A stretch of DNA of 64,000 bases from Roseburia sp. (GTDB taxonomy: Bacteria; Bacillota_A; Clostridia; Lachnospirales; Lachnospiraceae): NCBI GenBank assembly GCA_019411365.1, contig DXQT01000005.1, positions 1 through 64,000 on the forward strand. Direction: 5' to 3'. The position numbers and the translations under genes were made by a program. The notes under the pieces are model-generated. The model had not been told where the DNA came from and searched no databases. It was given only the letters and a program-made list of their open reading frames with translations. This document shows, in pieces, positions 8,853 to 20,145 of this stretch. How positions within the stretch are numbered: the stretch's first letter is position 1; the number at the start of each line of letters is the position of its first letter.

Positions 8853-10460
8853 TTATTTCATGCTGTTCTTTACAGCAGCTTCCACAAAACCTTTGAATAA
8901 CGGATGTGGACGGTTCGGTCTGGATTTGAATTCCGGATGAGCCTGTGTTGCAAGGAACCACGGGTGATCCGGAATTTCAATCATCTCAACGATTCTTCCA
9001 TCCGGGGAGGTACCGCAGAGTTTCATGCCGCCCTCGGTAAGTGCTGCACGGAAATCATTGTTGACTTCGTAACGGTGACGGTGTCTCTCATGGATCTCTT
9101 CAGAACCGTAAAGCTCGCGGGCTTTAGAGGTTGGATCTAACACACATGGGTAAGAGCCAAGTCTTAAGGTACCGCCGATATCCTCCACACCATTCTGATC
9201 CGGCATCAGTGCGATGACAGGATGTGTGGTGTTCGGGTCAAGCTCCACACTGTGTGCATCATGGAATCCGCAGACATGTCTTGCAAATTCAATGATGGCT
9301 ACCTGCATACCAAGGCAGAGACCAAGGTATGGAACGTTGTTTTCTCTTGCGTATTTTGCTGCGGAGATCATACCCTCGACACCGCGGGAACCAAATCCTC
9401 CCGGAACAATGATACCTGCCATATCGCCGAGCAGTTCTTTTGTATTGTCATCATTTAATGTCTCAGAATCGATCCAGTGGAGATCGACGGTAGCACGCTC
9501 AGCAATTCCGCCGTGTTTTAATGCCTCCACAACAGAGATGTATGCATCATGCAGTGCAATATATTTTCCGACCAAAGCAATTTTTACTTCTTTGTTCGGG
9601 TGGCGGAGAGAATCTACCATGGCTTCCCAGTCTTTTAAATCCGGTTCCGGGCAATCTAAATGCAGGGCCTTACATGCAACCTTGGCAAGATTTTCCTTTT
9701 CCATGGCAAGAGGTGCCTCGTAAAGATACTCAACGTCAAGGTTCTGGAGTACGTTGCCGTTTGGTACGTTACAGAACAGGGCAATTTTGTCTTTTAAGCT
9801 CTGATCAAGTTCGTGCTCGGAGCGGCAGACGATGATATCCGGCTGGATACCCATTCCCTGAAGTTCTTTGACGCTTGCCTGTGTCGGTTTTGTCTTAAGC
9901 TCACCGGAAGCCTTGATATAAGGGATCAGTGTGACATGGATCAGAATCGCGTTTTCGTGTCCGACCTCATGCTGGAACTGGCGGATCGCCTCTAAGAACG
10001 GCTGGCTCTCGATATCTCCGACAGTACCGCCGACCTCAATGATCGCGATATGTGTCTCATCGGAAGTGAAATTGCGGTAAAAACGGCTCTTGATCTCATT
10101 GGTGATATGCGGGATCACCTGAACAGTACCTCCGCCGAAATCGCCGCGGCGCTCTTTCTGGAGCACAGACCAGTAAACCTTACCGGTGGTCACATTGGAA
10201 TTTTTTGTTAGGCTTTCATCGATAAAACGTTCATAATGTCCTAAGTCCAGGTCTGTTTCTGCACCGTCATCGGTAACGAATACTTCACCATGCTGGATCG
10301 GGTTCATGGTTCCGGGATCGATATTGATATACGGATCGAATTTCTGCATGGTCACTTTGTATCCACGGGCTTTTAATAATCTTCCAAGAGAAGCAGCCGT
10401 GATACCTTTACCAAGACCGGAAACGACACCGCCGGTGACAAAGACATATTTTACAGGCAT
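8853..10460 (-). CDS. pyrG: CTP synthase
   Basis: Makes CTP from UTP, ATP and glutamine. The N-terminal synthetase domain begins with [17 protein letters not shown] (P-loop-like, residues about 10-26) and continues through CTP/UTP-binding segments; the C-terminal class I glutamine amidotransferase domain has the nucleophile in GLCLGMQ and the His-Glu pair in HPEFKSRP. The 535-residue length is normal. GAGGAGG sits eight bases before the ATG. It is a single gene, convergent with the amidase gene and divergent from ftsH. Confidence 0.98.
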   Translation of the reverse strand: MPVKYVFVTGGVVSGLGKGITAASLGRLLKARGYKVTMQKFDPYINIDPGTMNPIQHGEVFVTDDGAETDLDLGHYERFIDESLTKNSNVTTGKVYWSVLQKERRGDFGGGTVQVIPHITNEIKSRFYRNFTSDETHIAIIEVGGTVGDIESQPFLEAIRQFQHEVGHENAILIHVTLIPYIKASGELKTKPTQASVKELQGMGIQPDIIVCRSEHELDQSLKDKIALFCNVPNGNVLQNLDVEYLYEAPLAMEKENLAKVACKALHLDCPEPDLKDWEAMVDSLRHPNKEVKIALVGKYIALHDAYISVVEALKHGGIAERATVDLHWIDSETLNDDNTKELLGDMAGIIVPGGFGSRGVEGMISAAKYARENNVPYLGLCLGMQVAIIEFARHVCGFHDAHSVELDPNTTHPVIALMPDQNGVEDIGGTLRLGSYPCVLDPTSKARELYGSEEIHERHRHRYEVNNDFRAALTEGGMKLCGTSPDGRIVEMIEIPDHPWFLATQAHPEFKSRPNRPHPLFKGFVEAAVKNSMK

Positions 10461-10626
10461 AGGGTTTTCCTCCTCATAATTATAGTAAATTTAAAAAATA
10501 TTTCACGTATTTTATAACCCATATAGTATACAACTAAGTTTACGCAAAATCCAGCATAACTTAAAAAAGATAAAAGTGAATTTAGAAATAATTTAGAAAA
10601 CACATCAAAAGTTCATGAACTGTGTA

Positions 10627-10655
10627 TTGCTTTTGCGTGTTGTTTTCAATATAAT
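10627..10655 (+). promoter_or_regulatory. Probable ftsH promoter
   Basis: TTGCTT (10627-10632) and TATAAT (10650-10655) are 17 bases apart, about 70 bases before the ftsH start. The intergenic region 10461-10728 also holds a minus-strand TATACT-like -10 for pyrG. Confidence 0.65.
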
Positions 10656-10728
10656 AAAGAAGATATTGACGAATATCAGATAAAATCCAGATGCAGCAGA
10701 TACTGCAGATGTTTGGAAAGGATAGATT

Positions 10729-12891
10729 ATGGATAACCAGGGACCAAATAATTACAATAATGGAAATAACAATTACAACAATAACGGTGGTAATAACGGC
10801 GGCAATGGCGGTGGGAATAATGGCGGTAACGGCGGCAGGGACAACCATAACGGACAGCTCATCATGGCATTTGTCCTGGTTTCCCTCATCGTGTTGTTTA
10901 TCATGAGCATGGTGTCAAACCGTTTTTCACAGATGAGCACTCAGGAGATCTCTTATTCGGAATTTTTAGAAAAAGTAGAGGCAGGAGAAGTCAAATCCGT
11001 AGAGATCGGTTCTTACGAGATCGATATCACGCCGGTCACAAAGGATAAGAGTCCTTATCAGCCGACTTATTACTGCGGACGTGTGGCAGATGAAGATCTG
11101 ATCCCGCTTTTGAAAGAAAAAGGTGTGGAGATCTATGGAGTGATTCCGGATAACACTTCCACCTGGATCTACAGCATTTTAAGTTATCTGATCCCATTAG
11201 TACTGATCTGGGTACTGCTCGGCTTTTTGATGAAACGTATGGGCGGCGGTGCTATGGGTGTTGGCAAGAGCAATGCCAAAGTTTATGTCGAGAAGCAGAC
11301 AGGTGTTACCTTTAAGGATGTAGCAGGACAGGATGAAGCGAAAGAGTCCTTACAGGAAGTTGTTGATTTCCTGCACAATCCGAAGAAATATTCAGAGATC
11401 GGTGCAAAGCTGCCGAAAGGTGCGCTTTTAGTAGGACCTCCTGGTACTGGTAAAACATTGCTTGCAAAAGCGGTGGCAGGTGAGGCGAAGGTTCCGTTCT
11501 TCTCACTGGCAGGATCGGATTTCGTGGAGATGTTTGTCGGTGTCGGAGCTTCCCGTGTGCGTGACCTGTTTAAAGAAGCACAGAAACAGGCACCGTGTAT
11601 CATTTTCATCGATGAGATCGATGCGATCGGTAAGAGCCGTGATACCCGTTACGGCGGCAATGATGAGCGTGAGCAGACGTTAAACCAGTTACTGGCAGAG
11701 ATGGATGGTTTCGATACATCGAAGGGACTTCTGATCTTAGCAGCGACCAACCGTCCGGAGGTACTTGATAAAGCGTTACTCCGTCCGGGACGTTTTGACC
11801 GTCGTATCATTGTCGATAAACCGGACTTAAAGGGACGTTTAGAGACATTAAAGGTTCATTCCAAAGATGTCATGATGGATGAGACCGTAGACCTTGATGC
11901 ACTTGCGCTTGCAACGGCAGGACTTGTAGGTTCCGATCTTGCCAATATGATCAATGAGGCTGCCATCAACGCAGTAAAAAATGGCAGAAAGTTTGTAAAC
12001 CAGTCCGATCTGTTTGATGCATTTGAGCTTGTTGCGGTCGGTGGAAAAGAGAAGAAAGACCGCATCATGAGCGATAAGGAGCGCAAGATCGTATCTTATC
12101 ACGAAGTCGGTCATGCAATGGTAACTGCACTGCAGAAAAATACCGAGCCGGTACAGAAGATCACAATCGTACCGCGTACCATGGGCGCACTTGGATATAC
12201 ATTACAGACACCGGAAGAAGAAAAATACCTGCAGACCAAGGATGAACTGCTTGCAAAGATCACAACCTACATGGCAGGCCGTGCGGCAGAGATGCTGGTA
12301 TTTGGTTCTGCGACGAGCGGTGCAGCCAACGATATCGAGAGTGCGACTTCGATCGCGAGAGCGATGGTCACACAGTACGGTATGTCCGATAAATTTGGTA
12401 TGATGTGTCTGGCAACGGTTGAGAACCAGTACTTAGATAACCGTGCAGGACTGATCTGTGGTGAGGAGACTGCAGCACAGATCGATCAGGAAGTACTGTC
12501 CATCATCAACAGCAGTTATGATGAAGCATACCGCATGCTTGAAGAAAACAGGGAGGTTCTCGACAAGATTTCAGGATATCTCTACGAGCATGAGACGATC
12601 ACCGGAAAAGAATTTATGAAGATTTTCCGTGAATTAAAAGGAATCCCGGAGCCGGAAGAAGAGGAGAAAAAAACATTCTTCGAGCAGGCAGAGGATGCTA
12701 AAAATGCGTTAGAGCAGGCGAAAACAGAAGAACATGCAAAAACGGAAGGACAGACAGAAATAAAAAATCAGGCAGAAGCAGAAACTTCACGTGCAGCGGA
12801 AGATCAGAATACTGTATCCTTGGAAAAGGGCAGTTTTATTGATCAGGTCGTAGACGATCAGACAGCAGCACATGAGGAACACCAGAAATAA
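10729..12891 (+). CDS. ftsH: ATP-dependent zinc metalloprotease FtsH
   Basis: Membrane-bound AAA+ protease for quality control of membrane and short-lived cytoplasmic proteins. An unusual Asn/Gly-rich N terminus of about 40 residues precedes TM1 (44-62), an extracytoplasmic loop, TM2 (about 147-168), the AAA module with Walker A GPPGTGKT (236-243), Walker B IIFIDEID (291-298) and the second region of homology [21 protein letters not shown] region (339-359), and the protease site HEVGH (458-462). The C-terminal 90 residues are an acidic Glu/Ala/Gln-rich tail. Start has AAAGGA upstream. Length 720 aa is slightly long because of the two low-complexity ends. Confidence 0.98.
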   Translation: MDNQGPNNYNNGNNNYNNNGGNNGGNGGGNNGGNGGRDNHNGQLIMAFVLVSLIVLFIMSMVSNRFSQMSTQEISYSEFLEKVEAGEVKSVEIGSYEIDITPVTKDKSPYQPTYYCGRVADEDLIPLLKEKGVEIYGVIPDNTSTWIYSILSYLIPLVLIWVLLGFLMKRMGGGAMGVGKSNAKVYVEKQTGVTFKDVAGQDEAKESLQEVVDFLHNPKKYSEIGAKLPKGALLVGPPGTGKTLLAKAVAGEAKVPFFSLAGSDFVEMFVGVGASRVRDLFKEAQKQAPCIIFIDEIDAIGKSRDTRYGGNDEREQTLNQLLAEMDGFDTSKGLLILAATNRPEVLDKALLRPGRFDRRIIVDKPDLKGRLETLKVHSKDVMMDETVDLDALALATAGLVGSDLANMINEAAINAVKNGRKFVNQSDLFDAFELVAVGGKEKKDRIMSDKERKIVSYHEVGHAMVTALQKNTEPVQKITIVPRTMGALGYTLQTPEEEKYLQTKDELLAKITTYMAGRAAEMLVFGSATSGAANDIESATSIARAMVTQYGMSDKFGMMCLATVENQYLDNRAGLICGEETAAQIDQEVLSIINSSYDEAYRMLEENREVLDKISGYLYEHETITGKEFMKIFRELKGIPEPEEEEKKTFFEQAEDAKNALEQAKTEEHAKTEGQTEIKNQAEAETSRAAEDQNTVSLEKGSFIDQVVDDQTAAHEEHQK

Positions 12892-12998
12892 CGCAGCAGA
12901 GGCTTCGCTGCAGAAGTATCAGAAATAAAAGCTGAAAAATAAGATAAATATCAGCAGGATAAGTATAAACAGAACGATCAGAGCAGGAATGAGGTTTC

Positions 12999-14879
12999 AT
13001 GTTTAACATCGCAGAAGAATTAAAAAAACTCCCGGATCAGCCGGGAGTTTATATTATGCATGACAGCCACGATGCGATCATCTATATCGGTAAGGCTGTC
13101 AGTTTACGAAAGAGAGTACACCAGTATTTCCAGCCGAGTCATGATGAGGGCATCAAAAAGGCACAGATGGTAAAACAGATCGCACGTTTCGAGTATATTA
13201 TTACGGACTCGGAATTAGAGGCGCTTGTGTTGGAGTGCAACCTGATCAAGGAACATTGTCCAAAATACAATACCATGCTGCGCGATGACAAGACTTATCC
13301 CTATATCCGTGTGACGGTCGGTGAGGATTTCCCACGGGTACTCTTTTCACGTCAGCAGAAAAAAGACAAATCGAGATATTTTGGGCCATACACCAGTGCG
13401 GGGGCAGTAAAAGATACGATCGAGCTGATCAATAAGCTTTACCAGCTTCGTACCTGTAATCGTGTACTGCCGAGAGATACCGGCAAAGAGCGCCCGTGTT
13501 TAAATTACCATATCCATCAGTGCCAGGCACCCTGTCAGGGTTATATCAGCAGGGAAGAATACCGGGAAAGAATCGATGCTGCCGTCGAATTTTTAAATGG
13601 AAACTATGCACCGATCTTAAAATCCTTAGAAGAAAAAATGAACGAGGCATCCGAAAATCTGGAATTTGAAAAGGCAATCGAATACCGGGAGCTTTTAGGC
13701 AGTGTGCGCCAGATCGCGCAGAAACAGAAGATCACGCATACTGACGGTGAGGATAAAGACATCATCGCGCTTGCATCGGATGACAGGGATGCCGTGGTGC
13801 AGGTATTTTTCATCCGTGACGGAAAGCTGATCGGCAGGGATCATTTTTATGTCAGGGTCGGGACAGAGGATACCAAAAGCCAGATTTTAACAACTTTTTT
13901 AAAACAGTTTTATTCGGGAACGCCGTTTATTCCAAGGGAGATCATGCTGCCGGAGGAGATCGAGGATCACGAGGTCTTAGCCGAGTGGTTAACCGAAAAA
14001 AGAGGAGCCAGGGTTTATATCCGTGTTCCGCAAAAAGGTATGAAGGAAAAATTGGTAGAGCTGGCGCAGAAAAATGCAGAGCTTGTACTTTCCCAGGATC
14101 GCGAGAAGATCAAACGCGAGGAGGGAAGAACCATCGGCGCGATGAAAGAGATCGAGCATCTTCTGGGGATGGAGGGACTTTCCCGCGTGGAGGCATTTGA
14201 TATTTCCAACATCAACGGTTTTGAGACGGTAGGATCCATGATCGTCTACGAAAAGGGAAAACCAAAACGCAGTGATTATCGTAAATTCAAATTAAAAACC
14301 ATCACAGGGCCGGACGATTACGCATCCATGCATGAGGTTTTGACCAGACGTTTTACGCACGGTATGCAGGAGAAAAAAGAACTTGCAGAACGGGAAATGT
14401 CAGAGGAATATGGAAGTTTCACAAGATTTCCGGATCTGATCATGATGGATGGCGGCCGCGGACAGGTAAACATTGCATTAAAAGTGCTTGATGAACTGAA
14501 AATAAATATTCCGGTCTGCGGTATGGTAAAGGATGATAATCACCGCACCAGAGGGTTATACTATCAGAATAAAGAGATACCGATCGACCGGACAAGCGAG
14601 GGCTTTAAACTGATCACGAGGATCCAGGATGAAGCGCACCGTTTTGCCATCGAGTATCACAGATCTTTAAGAAGCAAAGAACAGGTACATTCCGTACTTG
14701 ACGATATTCCGGGCATCGGTCCGGCACGAAGAAAAGCCTTAATGCGCCGGTTCCAGTCACTTGAGGCGATCCGTGAGGCTTCGGAGGAAGAACTCGCAAA
14801 GACAGAGTCGATGAATGAGCAGGCGGCACGGGCAGTTTATTCTTTTTTCCGGGAAGATAAACACGGGTATTCAAGTTGA
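12999..14879 (+). CDS. uvrC: Excinuclease ABC subunit C
   Basis: Nuclease subunit of nucleotide excision repair; with UvrB it cuts on both sides of DNA lesions. An N-terminal GIY-YIG domain (PGVYIMHD then IIYIGKA, residues about 15-35), a Cys cluster near 150-175, a UVR domain ([22 protein letters not shown] segment near 210-230), the RNase H-like C-terminal nuclease ([15 protein letters not shown]) and tandem helix-hairpin-helix at the end ([13 protein letters not shown]) are all present. At 626 residues it is full length. uvrA and uvrB are not in the window. Confidence 0.97.
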   Translation: MFNIAEELKKLPDQPGVYIMHDSHDAIIYIGKAVSLRKRVHQYFQPSHDEGIKKAQMVKQIARFEYIITDSELEALVLECNLIKEHCPKYNTMLRDDKTYPYIRVTVGEDFPRVLFSRQQKKDKSRYFGPYTSAGAVKDTIELINKLYQLRTCNRVLPRDTGKERPCLNYHIHQCQAPCQGYISREEYRERIDAAVEFLNGNYAPILKSLEEKMNEASENLEFEKAIEYRELLGSVRQIAQKQKITHTDGEDKDIIALASDDRDAVVQVFFIRDGKLIGRDHFYVRVGTEDTKSQILTTFLKQFYSGTPFIPREIMLPEEIEDHEVLAEWLTEKRGARVYIRVPQKGMKEKLVELAQKNAELVLSQDREKIKREEGRTIGAMKEIEHLLGMEGLSRVEAFDISNINGFETVGSMIVYEKGKPKRSDYRKFKLKTITGPDDYASMHEVLTRRFTHGMQEKKELAEREMSEEYGSFTRFPDLIMMDGGRGQVNIALKVLDELKINIPVCGMVKDDNHRTRGLYYQNKEIPIDRTSEGFKLITRIQDEAHRFAIEYHRSLRSKEQVHSVLDDIPGIGPARRKALMRRFQSLEAIREASEEELAKTESMNEQAARAVYSFFREDKHGYSS

Positions 14880-14904
14880 AGAATTCCGGTATTTATGGTA
14901 AAAT
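14876..14904 (+). promoter_or_regulatory. Promoter of the hprK gene, overlapping the uvrC stop
   Basis: TTGAAG (14876-14881) and TAAAAT (14899-14904) are 17 bases apart and start inside the last codons of uvrC. This places a likely transcription start near 14911, 40 bases before hprK. Confidence 0.6.
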
Positions 14905-14951
14905 GTCGTCAGAATCGTTACGAAAAATATGTTTAGGAGAGGACAAAGGAT

Positions 14952-15893
14952 ATGGAAGGTGTTGGAGTAGCAAAGATCGCGCAGATCATGGATTTATGTA
15001 ATTTTCTGCCGGATATGGAATTAAAGGGACATCGCATTATGATCAGTGATGTAAACAGACCGGCGTTACAGCTCAGTGGTTATTTTAAACACTTTGAACA
15101 GTCGAGGGTTCAGATCATCGGTACGGTAGAGTACACATATCTGCAGCAGTTAGACGAGGAAAAACGTGAAAAGATTTACAGTGAATTTATGGGATATGAT
15201 ATTCCGTGTGTTATTTTCTGCAGGGATCTGCGGCCGGATGATTCTTTCCTGAAAATTGCAGAGGAGAAAAATATTCCGGTGCTTGGCACAAAACGCAGTA
15301 CTTCCGAATTCATGGCAGAGCTTATTTATTGTCTGAATGAACAGCTTGCACCGTGTATTACGATCCATGGCGTTTTAGTAGATGTCTACGGCGAAGGACT
15401 TCTGATCATGGGTGAGAGTGGTATCGGAAAAAGTGAGGCTGCACTCGAACTGATCAAACGAGGACATCGTCTTGTAACGGATGATGTGGTGGAAATCCGC
15501 AAGATCAATGAGCATACACTCATCGGAACGTCACCGGATATCACACGTTACTTTATCGAACTTCGCGGTATCGGAATCATCGATGTGAAAACACTGTTTG
15601 GTGTAGAGTGTGTCAAGGAAAAACAGCAGATCGACCTTGTGATCAAGTTAGAGGACTGGAAGAAAGAAAATGAGTACGACCGTCTTGGATTAGAGGAAGA
15701 ATATACAGAGTTTCTTGGCAACAAGGTAGTATGTCACTCACTCCCGATCCGTCCGGGACGTAACCTTGCCGTCATCTGTGAGGCGGCGGCTGTCAACCAC
15801 AGACAGAAAAAGATGGGATACAATGCAGCACAGGAGCTTTACCGCCGTGTGCAGGAAAATCTCACAAAAAAATCTTCGGACGATGATGAGTAA
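14952..15893 (+). CDS. hprK: HPr kinase/phosphorylase
   Basis: Bifunctional enzyme that phosphorylates and dephosphorylates Ser46 of HPr and Crh, the sensor of Gram-positive carbon catabolite control. The N-terminal domain (1-130) is followed by Walker A GESGIGKS at 154-161, the DDVVEI segment, and the C-terminal HprK signature region around ELRGIGIIDVKTLFG and SLPIRPGRNLAVICE. Length 313 aa is normal. Its likely substrate Crh is encoded about 5.3 kb downstream. GGAG precedes the start. It begins a run of same-direction genes (M18 peptidase, murB, rapZ, whiA, crh). Confidence 0.97.
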   Translation: MEGVGVAKIAQIMDLCNFLPDMELKGHRIMISDVNRPALQLSGYFKHFEQSRVQIIGTVEYTYLQQLDEEKREKIYSEFMGYDIPCVIFCRDLRPDDSFLKIAEEKNIPVLGTKRSTSEFMAELIYCLNEQLAPCITIHGVLVDVYGEGLLIMGESGIGKSEAALELIKRGHRLVTDDVVEIRKINEHTLIGTSPDITRYFIELRGIGIIDVKTLFGVECVKEKQQIDLVIKLEDWKKENEYDRLGLEEEYTEFLGNKVVCHSLPIRPGRNLAVICEAAAVNHRQKKMGYNAAQELYRRVQENLTKKSSDDDE

Positions 15894-15938
15894 AAGCCCG
15901 GAGTCAAAAGAATAGCATAAATGGAGGCAATATCAGTC

Positions 15939-17339
15939 ATGGAAAGAAAAAACGCATGGGAGAAATACCCGGAAGGCAAAAAAAGAGAAGAGGTATTTCA
16001 GTTTGCAGAGGATTACAGAAAATTTATTTCTGAGTGCAAAACAGAGCGTGAATGTACCACAGAATTTGCAAAAAGAGCCGAGAAAGCAGGTTTTGTAAAT
16101 CTGGATGAAGTATTAGAAAAAGGAACAAAATTAAAAGCAGGCGACCGTGTGTATGCGAATAACATGGGAAAAGGAATTGCCATGTTCGTGATCGGAAAGA
16201 AAGGCTTAGAGGCTGGAATGAACATCCTTGGCGCACATATCGATTCCCCGCGTATGGATTTAAAACAGGATCCGTTATATGAGGATACCGATTTCGCAAT
16301 GTTAGACACCCATTATTATGGTGGAATCAAGAAATACCAGTGGGTGACACTTCCACTTGCACTGCACGGTGTGATCGCCAAAAAAGACGGTACCGTTGTA
16401 AAAGTTAATGTCGGAGACAAACCGGGCGATCCGGTATTTGGCGTCAGCGATCTTTTGATCCATTTATCCGGAGAGCAGCTTGAGAAAAAGGCAGCGAAGG
16501 TGATCGAGGGAGAGAACCTTGATCTGATCATCGGAAGTATTCCGGCAGAGGAAGCGGGCGATGACAAAGAGGCTGCAAAAGAAAAAGTAAAAGCAAATAT
16601 CATGAAGATCCTTGCAAAAGAATATGATATAGAGGAAGAAGATTTCTTATCTGCAGAGATCGAGGTCGTTCCGGCAGGAGAGGCAAGAGATTACGGTTTT
16701 GACCGCAGCATCATCATGGGATATGGACATGATGACAGAGTATGTGCATACCCTTCCTTTATGGCAATGCTTGCAATGGAAAAACCGGAGATCACGAGTG
16801 TCTGCCTGCTTGTAGACAAAGAGGAAATCGGCAGTGTCGGGGCAAGCGGCATGCAGTCACGTTTCTTCGAAAATACCGTTGCAGAGGTCATGAATGCAGC
16901 AGAAGATTATTCGGAATTAAAATTAAGACGTGTCCTGAAAAACTCCAAAGTACTTTCATCGGATGTATCCGCTGCATTTGATCCGAATTATCCGTCTGTT
17001 ATGACAAAACGCAATGCAGCATATTTTGGAAGAGGACTTGTATTTAACAAATACACCGGAGCGAGAGGAAAATCCGGCTCTAACGATGCCAATGCAGAGT
17101 ATGTCGGATATTTAAGAAATATCATGGATAACAACAATGTGTCATTCCAGACAGCAGAGCTCGGAAAAGTAGATCAGGGTGGCGGTGGAACCATCGCATA
17201 CATTCTGGCAAACTATGGAATGAGTGTTATCGACAGCGGTGTTGCAGTGTTAAACATGCATGCTCCGTGGGAACTCATCAGCAAAGTAGACTTATATGAA
17301 GCATATAACGGTTATGTCGCATTCTTAAAAGAAGCGTAA
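15939..17339 (+). CDS. M18 family aminopeptidase
   Basis: Cytosolic dinuclear-zinc aminopeptidase that removes N-terminal, often acidic, residues from peptides. Zinc-ligand signatures are visible: GAHIDSPRMDLK (first His/Asp), DKEEIGSVGASGM (Glu pair), and the C-terminal NMHAPWELISKVD. The 466-residue length suits the family. The ATG at 15921 is itself part of ATGGAGG, so translation more likely starts at ATG 15939, 11 bases after GGAGG. Genes on both sides point the same way with short gaps, so it is probably in the hprK transcript. Confidence 0.93.
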   Translation: MERKNAWEKYPEGKKREEVFQFAEDYRKFISECKTERECTTEFAKRAEKAGFVNLDEVLEKGTKLKAGDRVYANNMGKGIAMFVIGKKGLEAGMNILGAHIDSPRMDLKQDPLYEDTDFAMLDTHYYGGIKKYQWVTLPLALHGVIAKKDGTVVKVNVGDKPGDPVFGVSDLLIHLSGEQLEKKAAKVIEGENLDLIIGSIPAEEAGDDKEAAKEKVKANIMKILAKEYDIEEEDFLSAEIEVVPAGEARDYGFDRSIIMGYGHDDRVCAYPSFMAMLAMEKPEITSVCLLVDKEEIGSVGASGMQSRFFENTVAEVMNAAEDYSELKLRRVLKNSKVLSSDVSAAFDPNYPSVMTKRNAAYFGRGLVFNKYTGARGKSGSNDANAEYVGYLRNIMDNNNVSFQTAELGKVDQGGGGTIAYILANYGMSVIDSGVAVLNMHAPWELISKVDLYEAYNGYVAFLKEA

Positions 17340-17360
17340 GACCACAGAATTGAGGAAAGC

Positions 17361-18269
17361 ATGAATCAGCAGTTTTTGACAGAACTTAAAGCAGTCACAG
17401 CAGAAAACAGAATTTTTACGGACGAACCGATGAAAAAACATACGACATTCCGTGTGGGCGGCCCGGCAGATATTTTAGTGCAGCCAAAGGGAACAGAGCT
17501 TGCGGCGGTCATCCGTCTGTGCAGGAAGTATGATGTCCCGTATCAGGTCATCGGAAACGGGAGCAATCTTTTAGTGGGCGACCGCGGGATCAGGGGACTT
17601 GTGATCGAGATGCTGTCAAAAGAAGATGAGATTTGTGTGGAGGACGACTGTATCACCGTGGGTGCGGGAATGCTGCTGTCAAAGACAGCAAACCGTGCTG
17701 CGGAGCACGGACTGACCGGTATGGAATTCGCTGCCGGTATCCCGGGCAGCATCGGTGGTGCAGTTGTCATGAATGCGGGCGCTTACGGTGGTGAGATGAA
17801 AGATATTTTAACCGCCGTGACCGTCTTAGATCAGGAAGGAAATGAGAAGATTTTTTCTGCAGAAGAGCTTGAACTGGGTTACCGGACAAGCTGTATTTTA
17901 AAAAAAGGCTACATTGTAATGGGAGCTAAGATCAAACTGAAACACGGGGAAGAGACAGCAATCCGTGCCCGCATGGAGGAGTTAAAGAAGCAGAGAGTGG
18001 AAAAACAGCCGCTTGAATATCCGAGTGCGGGAAGTACATTTAAAAGACCGGAAGGATATTTTGCAGGAAAACTGATCATGGATGCGGGATTAAGAGGTTA
18101 TCTGGTGGGAGAAGCGCAGGTGTCGGAAAAACACTGTGGATTTGTCATCAACCGCGGAAATGCAACAGCGGCAGATGTAAGCACCCTGATGCAGAATGTA
18201 GCGGATATTGTAGAAGAAAAGTTTGGTGTCAGATTAGAGCCGGAAGTTAAGATGATCGGTGAATTTTAA
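17361..18269 (+). CDS. murB: UDP-N-acetylenolpyruvoylglucosamine reductase
   Basis: FAD enzyme that makes UDP-MurNAc with NADPH, the second committed step of peptidoglycan synthesis. FAD-binding motifs TTFRVGGPAD (about 27-36), GNGSNLLVGDRG (about 61-72) and AGIPGSIGGAVVMNAGAYGGE (about 130-150) are present, as is the YRTS catalytic region; the shape is the type IIb MurB of Firmicutes. Length 302 aa is normal. It sits 21 bases after the aminopeptidase gene and just upstream of rapZ-whiA-crh, an order shared with many Clostridia. Confidence 0.97.
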   Translation: MNQQFLTELKAVTAENRIFTDEPMKKHTTFRVGGPADILVQPKGTELAAVIRLCRKYDVPYQVIGNGSNLLVGDRGIRGLVIEMLSKEDEICVEDDCITVGAGMLLSKTANRAAEHGLTGMEFAAGIPGSIGGAVVMNAGAYGGEMKDILTAVTVLDQEGNEKIFSAEELELGYRTSCILKKGYIVMGAKIKLKHGEETAIRARMEELKKQRVEKQPLEYPSAGSTFKRPEGYFAGKLIMDAGLRGYLVGEAQVSEKHCGFVINRGNATAADVSTLMQNVADIVEEKFGVRLEPEVKMIGEF

Positions 18270-18314
18270 ACAGGATTTGGATGCGCGCAAAGCGTTTTGA
18301 AATGGAGAAAAAAG

Positions 18315-19190
18315 ATGAAGTTCGTAATTTTAACAGGAATGTCGGGAGCAGGAAAAAGTACAGCGATAAAAATGATGGAAGATATTGGGTTTTATTGCGT
18401 GGATAATCTACCGATCCCATTGCTGGAAAAGTTTGTGGAACTTACAACATTACAGAGCGCAGAACTGCAGAAAGTTGCAGTCGGCATCGATATCAGAAGC
18501 GGACAGTCATTTGATGAGCTGCATGGTGTATTAGACCACATGAAGGATAATGGGGTTGAATACGAGATCCTGTTTTTGGATGCCGAAGATTCTGTTCTGG
18601 TAAAACGATATAAGGAAACGAGAAGAAATCATCCTTTAGCGGGCGGCGAGCGCGTGGACAAGGGAATTGAAGAGGAAAGAAAGCGTCTGGCGTTTTTAAA
18701 GGAGCGCGCAGACTATATTATAGATACAAGCCAGCTTTTGACGAGAGAGTTAAAAGCGGAGTTGGACAAAATATTTATACAGAATCAGGACTACAAGAAT
18801 CTGTTTATTACGATTTTGTCATTTGGATTTAAATATGGAATACCGGTCGATTCTGATCTGGTATTTGATGTCCGTTTTTTACCAAACCCGTATTATGTGG
18901 AGGGTTTACGGGCAAAGACCGGAAATGATAAAGAAATTCAGGATTATGTCATGCAGTTTCAGGAAGCAAATGTTTTTTTGGACAAACTTGAAGATATGTT
19001 AGAGTTTCTGATCCCGAATTATATCACGGAGGGCAAGAATCAGCTTGTGATCTCCATAGGATGTACGGGAGGAAAACACAGGTCTGTAACACTGGCAAAT
19101 GAATTATACAAACGTCTGTCAGGGAAAAAGGGTTATGGACTGAAAATCGAGCATCGTGATATTGGCAAAGATGCTTTAAGGGGAAAATAA
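18315..19190 (+). CDS. rapZ: RNase adapter/nucleotide-binding protein RapZ (YvcJ)
   Basis: P-loop protein; in enterobacteria it targets small RNAs of the GlmS pathway to RNase E, while in Bacillus (YvcJ) it hydrolyses GTP and affects competence. Walker A GMSGAGKST lies at residues 8-16, the DNLP motif follows near 30, and the C-terminal GCTGGKHRSV with HRDIGK is the family signature. A TTG at 18297 opens the frame but ATG 18315 has GGAG upstream and gives the usual 291 aa. It is four bases from whiA, so the two are cotranscribed. Confidence 0.95.
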   Translation: MKFVILTGMSGAGKSTAIKMMEDIGFYCVDNLPIPLLEKFVELTTLQSAELQKVAVGIDIRSGQSFDELHGVLDHMKDNGVEYEILFLDAEDSVLVKRYKETRRNHPLAGGERVDKGIEEERKRLAFLKERADYIIDTSQLLTRELKAELDKIFIQNQDYKNLFITILSFGFKYGIPVDSDLVFDVRFLPNPYYVEGLRAKTGNDKEIQDYVMQFQEANVFLDKLEDMLEFLIPNYITEGKNQLVISIGCTGGKHRSVTLANELYKRLSGKKGYGLKIEHRDIGKDALRGK

Positions 19191-19193
19191 AAG

Positions 19194-20087
19194 ATGTCTT
19201 TTTCAAGTGAAGTGAAACAGGAGTTAGCAAAGCAGAGTGGAAAGAGCAGACATTGTCAGATCGCTGAACTTGCGGCGTTAGTTGCTTTTGACGGAAAGCG
19301 TCAGCAGCTGATCGGGGATGCGGGAGATGTGCTGGATTCGGAAAATCCGCTTCTGCAGGAAAAATATGGACTGTTACTGGCACAGCTGTTCCATGTTAAT
19401 ATAGAAGAGATAGATACATTGCCACCGGAACGCATTCTTGAGACAATCAAGATGTGGAATCAGTCTTTAAGGTGTGCAGACATCACAGAGATGGTAAATG
19501 GTATTTTACTGCAGCAGACATGCTGCAGGCGGGCATATATCCGGGGAGCATTTTTAGCAGGTGGATCGATCAGTGATCCGAATAAGTCTTATCATTTTGA
19601 GATTGTCTGCCGGGAAATTGCGCAGGCGAAACAGCTTCAGGATGCAATCAACAGTTTTGAGATGGAAGCAAAGATCGTAGAACGAAAGAAACACCAGGTC
19701 GTATATTTAAAGGAAGGTGCCCAGATCGTGGATATGTTAAATATCATGGAAGCACATGTGGCACTGATGAATCTTGAAAATGTGCGTATCTTAAAAGAAA
19801 TGAGAAATTCTGTCAACCGAAAGGTAAATTGTGAGACGGCAAATATCAGCAAGACTGTGGCGGCAGCCGTAAAACAGCTTGGCGATATTGAATATATTAA
19901 ACAGAATGCAGGCTTAGACAGTCTGCCTGAAAACCTAAAAGAAATGGCGTTGCTGCGGTTAGAGTATCCGGATACACCGCTTAAGGAACTGGGAACATAT
20001 CTCGATCCTCCGGTCGGAAAATCGGGAGTGAACCACAGGCTGCGCAGGATCAGTGAGATTGCAGATGAGCTGCGTGAAAAAGAATAA
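19194..20087 (+). CDS. whiA: DNA-binding protein WhiA
   Basis: Sporulation/cell-division regulator found throughout Gram-positives. The start MSFSSEVKQEL is the family hallmark. Residues about 100-210 form the degenerate LAGLIDADG homing-endonuclease-like domain (AYIRGAFLAGGSISDPNKSYHFE region) and the C-terminal 85 residues the HTH_WhiA domain (LRLEYPDTPLKELG then SGVNHRLRRI). Length 297 aa is normal. It follows rapZ by three bases and precedes crh, as in Bacillus (yvcJ-yvcK-yvcL-crh), but the yvcK gene is missing from this place. Confidence 0.96.
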   Translation: MSFSSEVKQELAKQSGKSRHCQIAELAALVAFDGKRQQLIGDAGDVLDSENPLLQEKYGLLLAQLFHVNIEEIDTLPPERILETIKMWNQSLRCADITEMVNGILLQQTCCRRAYIRGAFLAGGSISDPNKSYHFEIVCREIAQAKQLQDAINSFEMEAKIVERKKHQVVYLKEGAQIVDMLNIMEAHVALMNLENVRILKEMRNSVNRKVNCETANISKTVAAAVKQLGDIEYIKQNAGLDSLPENLKEMALLRLEYPDTPLKELGTYLDPPVGKSGVNHRLRRISEIADELREKE

Positions 20088-20145
20088 TGTGGAAATATAT
20101 TATTGATACGTAGCTGCTGTATTGGAGCATAAACATAAAGTGTGT